Source of the DNA: Neolentinus lepideus HHB14362 ss-1
Lineage: Eukaryota > Basidiomycota > Agaricomycetes > Gloeophyllales > Gloeophyllaceae
Direction of reading: 5' to 3'
NCBI GenBank assembly: GCA_001632425.1
Contig: KV425700.1
Span: 1 to 33,101, forward strand
Length of the DNA: 33,101 nucleotides
The translations under genes were made by a program, and so were the position numbers. The notes beneath the pieces were generated by a model, which was given only the letters and a program-made list of their open reading frames with translations, searched no databases and had not been told where the DNA came from. Below are positions 31,862 to 33,101 of this stretch, piece after piece (position 1 is the first letter of the stretch; every line of letters begins with the position of its first letter).

Positions 31862-33101
31862 AGCGGTACCGTGTCAGACTATGCAGACGAGTATAGCCGG
31901 AGCGAGATGTACCGAATCGGAGAGCGTGCTGGAATTTATAGAGTCCCATCTTGTGTTCACATGACGCGGAGGAGGACTCCGCAAAAGTACAGTGTCTATC
32001 CTTTAGTTACAGTTGCTGCGCTGCAAAGGCTTTGTTTCCCGCCTGCCTGCCACAGGCACGGAGCGTGTGAAGTTCAAACTCCGATTTGGCACGTGACACC
32101 CCCACCATCACGTGCCAATTTTCACTCGCGACTATTCGGAATAGTAACTATTAGACTATTCGACCGCAATATTGTGATGCGCAGGCCGGTGACCGCCCTT
32201 CAAAACATAACAGCAATTACCAGTCGAGCATCTCGCTCATAGCCGGAAAGAGGCCTGAGGGGGTGGAGGCCGAACCTGTGCACCTCCGGGACTCGACTAC
32301 TCGACCGCGATATTGTGCTTTGAAGGCCTGTGACAGCCCCTCAAAACACAACATTGCTGGTAGAGGCAATTACGAGTGCGCCGGAAAACGGGCAGGAGGG
32401 ATACGGGGAACGTCGTCTTTTTTTTGGAGCTGCATCCAGAACTAACTCAGATTACTCTCTAAGGCGCAGGGGACTCGCCGAGCGTAGGAAGGTGGCAGCG
32501 CTGGTTTGTTATATTTCCAGCAGTAGGACCCGCACATTGCACAATCACGTGATGAGAAAGGGCAAGATCCGGCATTATGTAATGTATTCCCGTGAGCTAC
32601 GCTGTTGCCTCACAGGGTATCACTGCATCCCGTTGTGCTACAGATTAGGGATATTTACACGAAGAAATGACATATAATAGTAATGTATATATCTGCACAA
32701 ACTGAATAGACACAAATATAACAACTGGATAGAGACAAAGCTCTGTAAGAACAGCAAAGGCCACAAAATGGCTCTAATATAGTTAATCTTTAGATCGAAA
32801 TGTATTAATCTTATTAGAGTAGTGGTTTCGGCGCCGCTTCATCTGTCAAGTCAGGTGTCGCCCAGATGCCTTGGTAACGAGGGCATGGGTTCGATTTTTG
32901 TTATTGCCTCGGATGAGAGTGCAGCGCAAGTCATGGTGCACTTCCTTACCACTTATTTGTTTTTCCCTACCTTCCTTTTCAATGACAGGACCTGGTCTTC
33001 ACTCCGTGATCTAGAGTTATAATACATTGTACTACTAATCAGTAATTGAGACTTAGATAAATCTGATATTCTCTAGCAGCTGTGCCATGTAACTCACTAA
33101 G
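31862..33101. other. No convincing gene
   Basis: ORFs at 31664-32242, 31683-31964, 32263-32445 and 32330-32677 show no domain and overlap the repeats. A degenerate tandem repeat is at 32154-32400. Two CACGTG-type sites lie near 32091-32116. The right end (32650-32830 and from 33020 on) is AT-rich. Confidence 0.5.
32154..32400. repeat. Degenerate two-copy tandem repeat, ~141-bp offset
   Basis: Copy 1 starts at 32154 (GACTATTCGACCGCAATATT) and copy 2 at 32295 (GACTACTCGACCGCGATATT). Both go on with an AGGCC(G/T)GTGAC motif, a run like CCCTTCAAAACATAAC, a GCAATTAC motif and a GCCGGAAA motif. Identity is moderate, with a small insertion in copy 2. Confidence 0.8.

Noticed and set aside
31664..32242. 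Plus-strand ORF of 192 codons
   Set aside because: Arg-rich, with no recognisable domain; it overlaps the putative kinase N-terminus on the other strand and a tandem repeat.
32870..32915. GGGTTCGATTTTT resembling a tRNA T-arm
   Set aside because: No matching acceptor stem, D-arm or anticodon arm could be folded around it on either strand.

Overview
The window is nuclear DNA of a filamentous fungus, almost certainly an Agaricomycete basidiomycete. The genes are cut by many short GT-AG introns (mostly 45-65 nt). The kinase-like remnant at 29390-31861 belongs to the fungal FunK1 type. The condensin, Argonaute, peptide transporter and alpha-amylase proteins have the usual fungal architecture. 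All gene models below were joined by hand: splice sites were chosen so that every exon phase closes and the conserved motifs read through. No search was run.

Layout. 1-4574: a 54-bp tandem repeat, a small unrecognised minus-strand ORF, and a multi-exon plus-strand gene of unknown function (858-3792) with an in-frame stop that is either intronic or a lesion. 4575-7584 (minus): a complete 13-exon OPT oligopeptide transporter (783 aa). 7585-9665: about 2 kb of divergent intergenic DNA. 9666-14018 (plus): a complete 15-exon condensin subunit SMC2 (1205 aa). 14083-14714 (minus): a 71-aa Kish/TMEM167 Golgi protein, tail to tail with SMC2. 15183-17424 (minus): an S9-family peptidase (651 aa), divergent from 18260-21515 (plus), an Argonaute (1004 aa) with a complete catalytic tetrad and an RGG-rich N-terminus. 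21860-24502 (minus): a 21-exon GH13 alpha-amylase (489 aa). 25525-27052 (minus): a D-amino-acid-oxidase-type flavoenzyme (365 aa) with two introns enlarged by minisatellites. 27053-29389: gene-poor DNA with degenerate direct repeats. 29390-31861 (minus): a decayed FunK1-type kinase. 31862-33101: no convincing gene, one degenerate tandem repeat.

The genes do not form one pathway. They are a mix of housekeeping functions (SMC2, Kish), RNA silencing (Argonaute) and nutrient use (OPT importer, S9 peptidase, alpha-amylase, D-amino acid oxidase). The transporter, peptidase and oxidase could all act on peptides or amino acids, but nothing in the sequence shows that they are co-regulated.

I did not find a clearly new biological system. 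The points most worth checking are the FunK1 remnant that has lost both its HRD and its DLD-type motifs, the apparent GC-AG first intron of SMC2, the frame-preserving alternative acceptor next to the Argonaute catalytic loop, the CaaX-like end of the D-amino acid oxidase, and the unresolved structure of the unknown gene at 858-3792.
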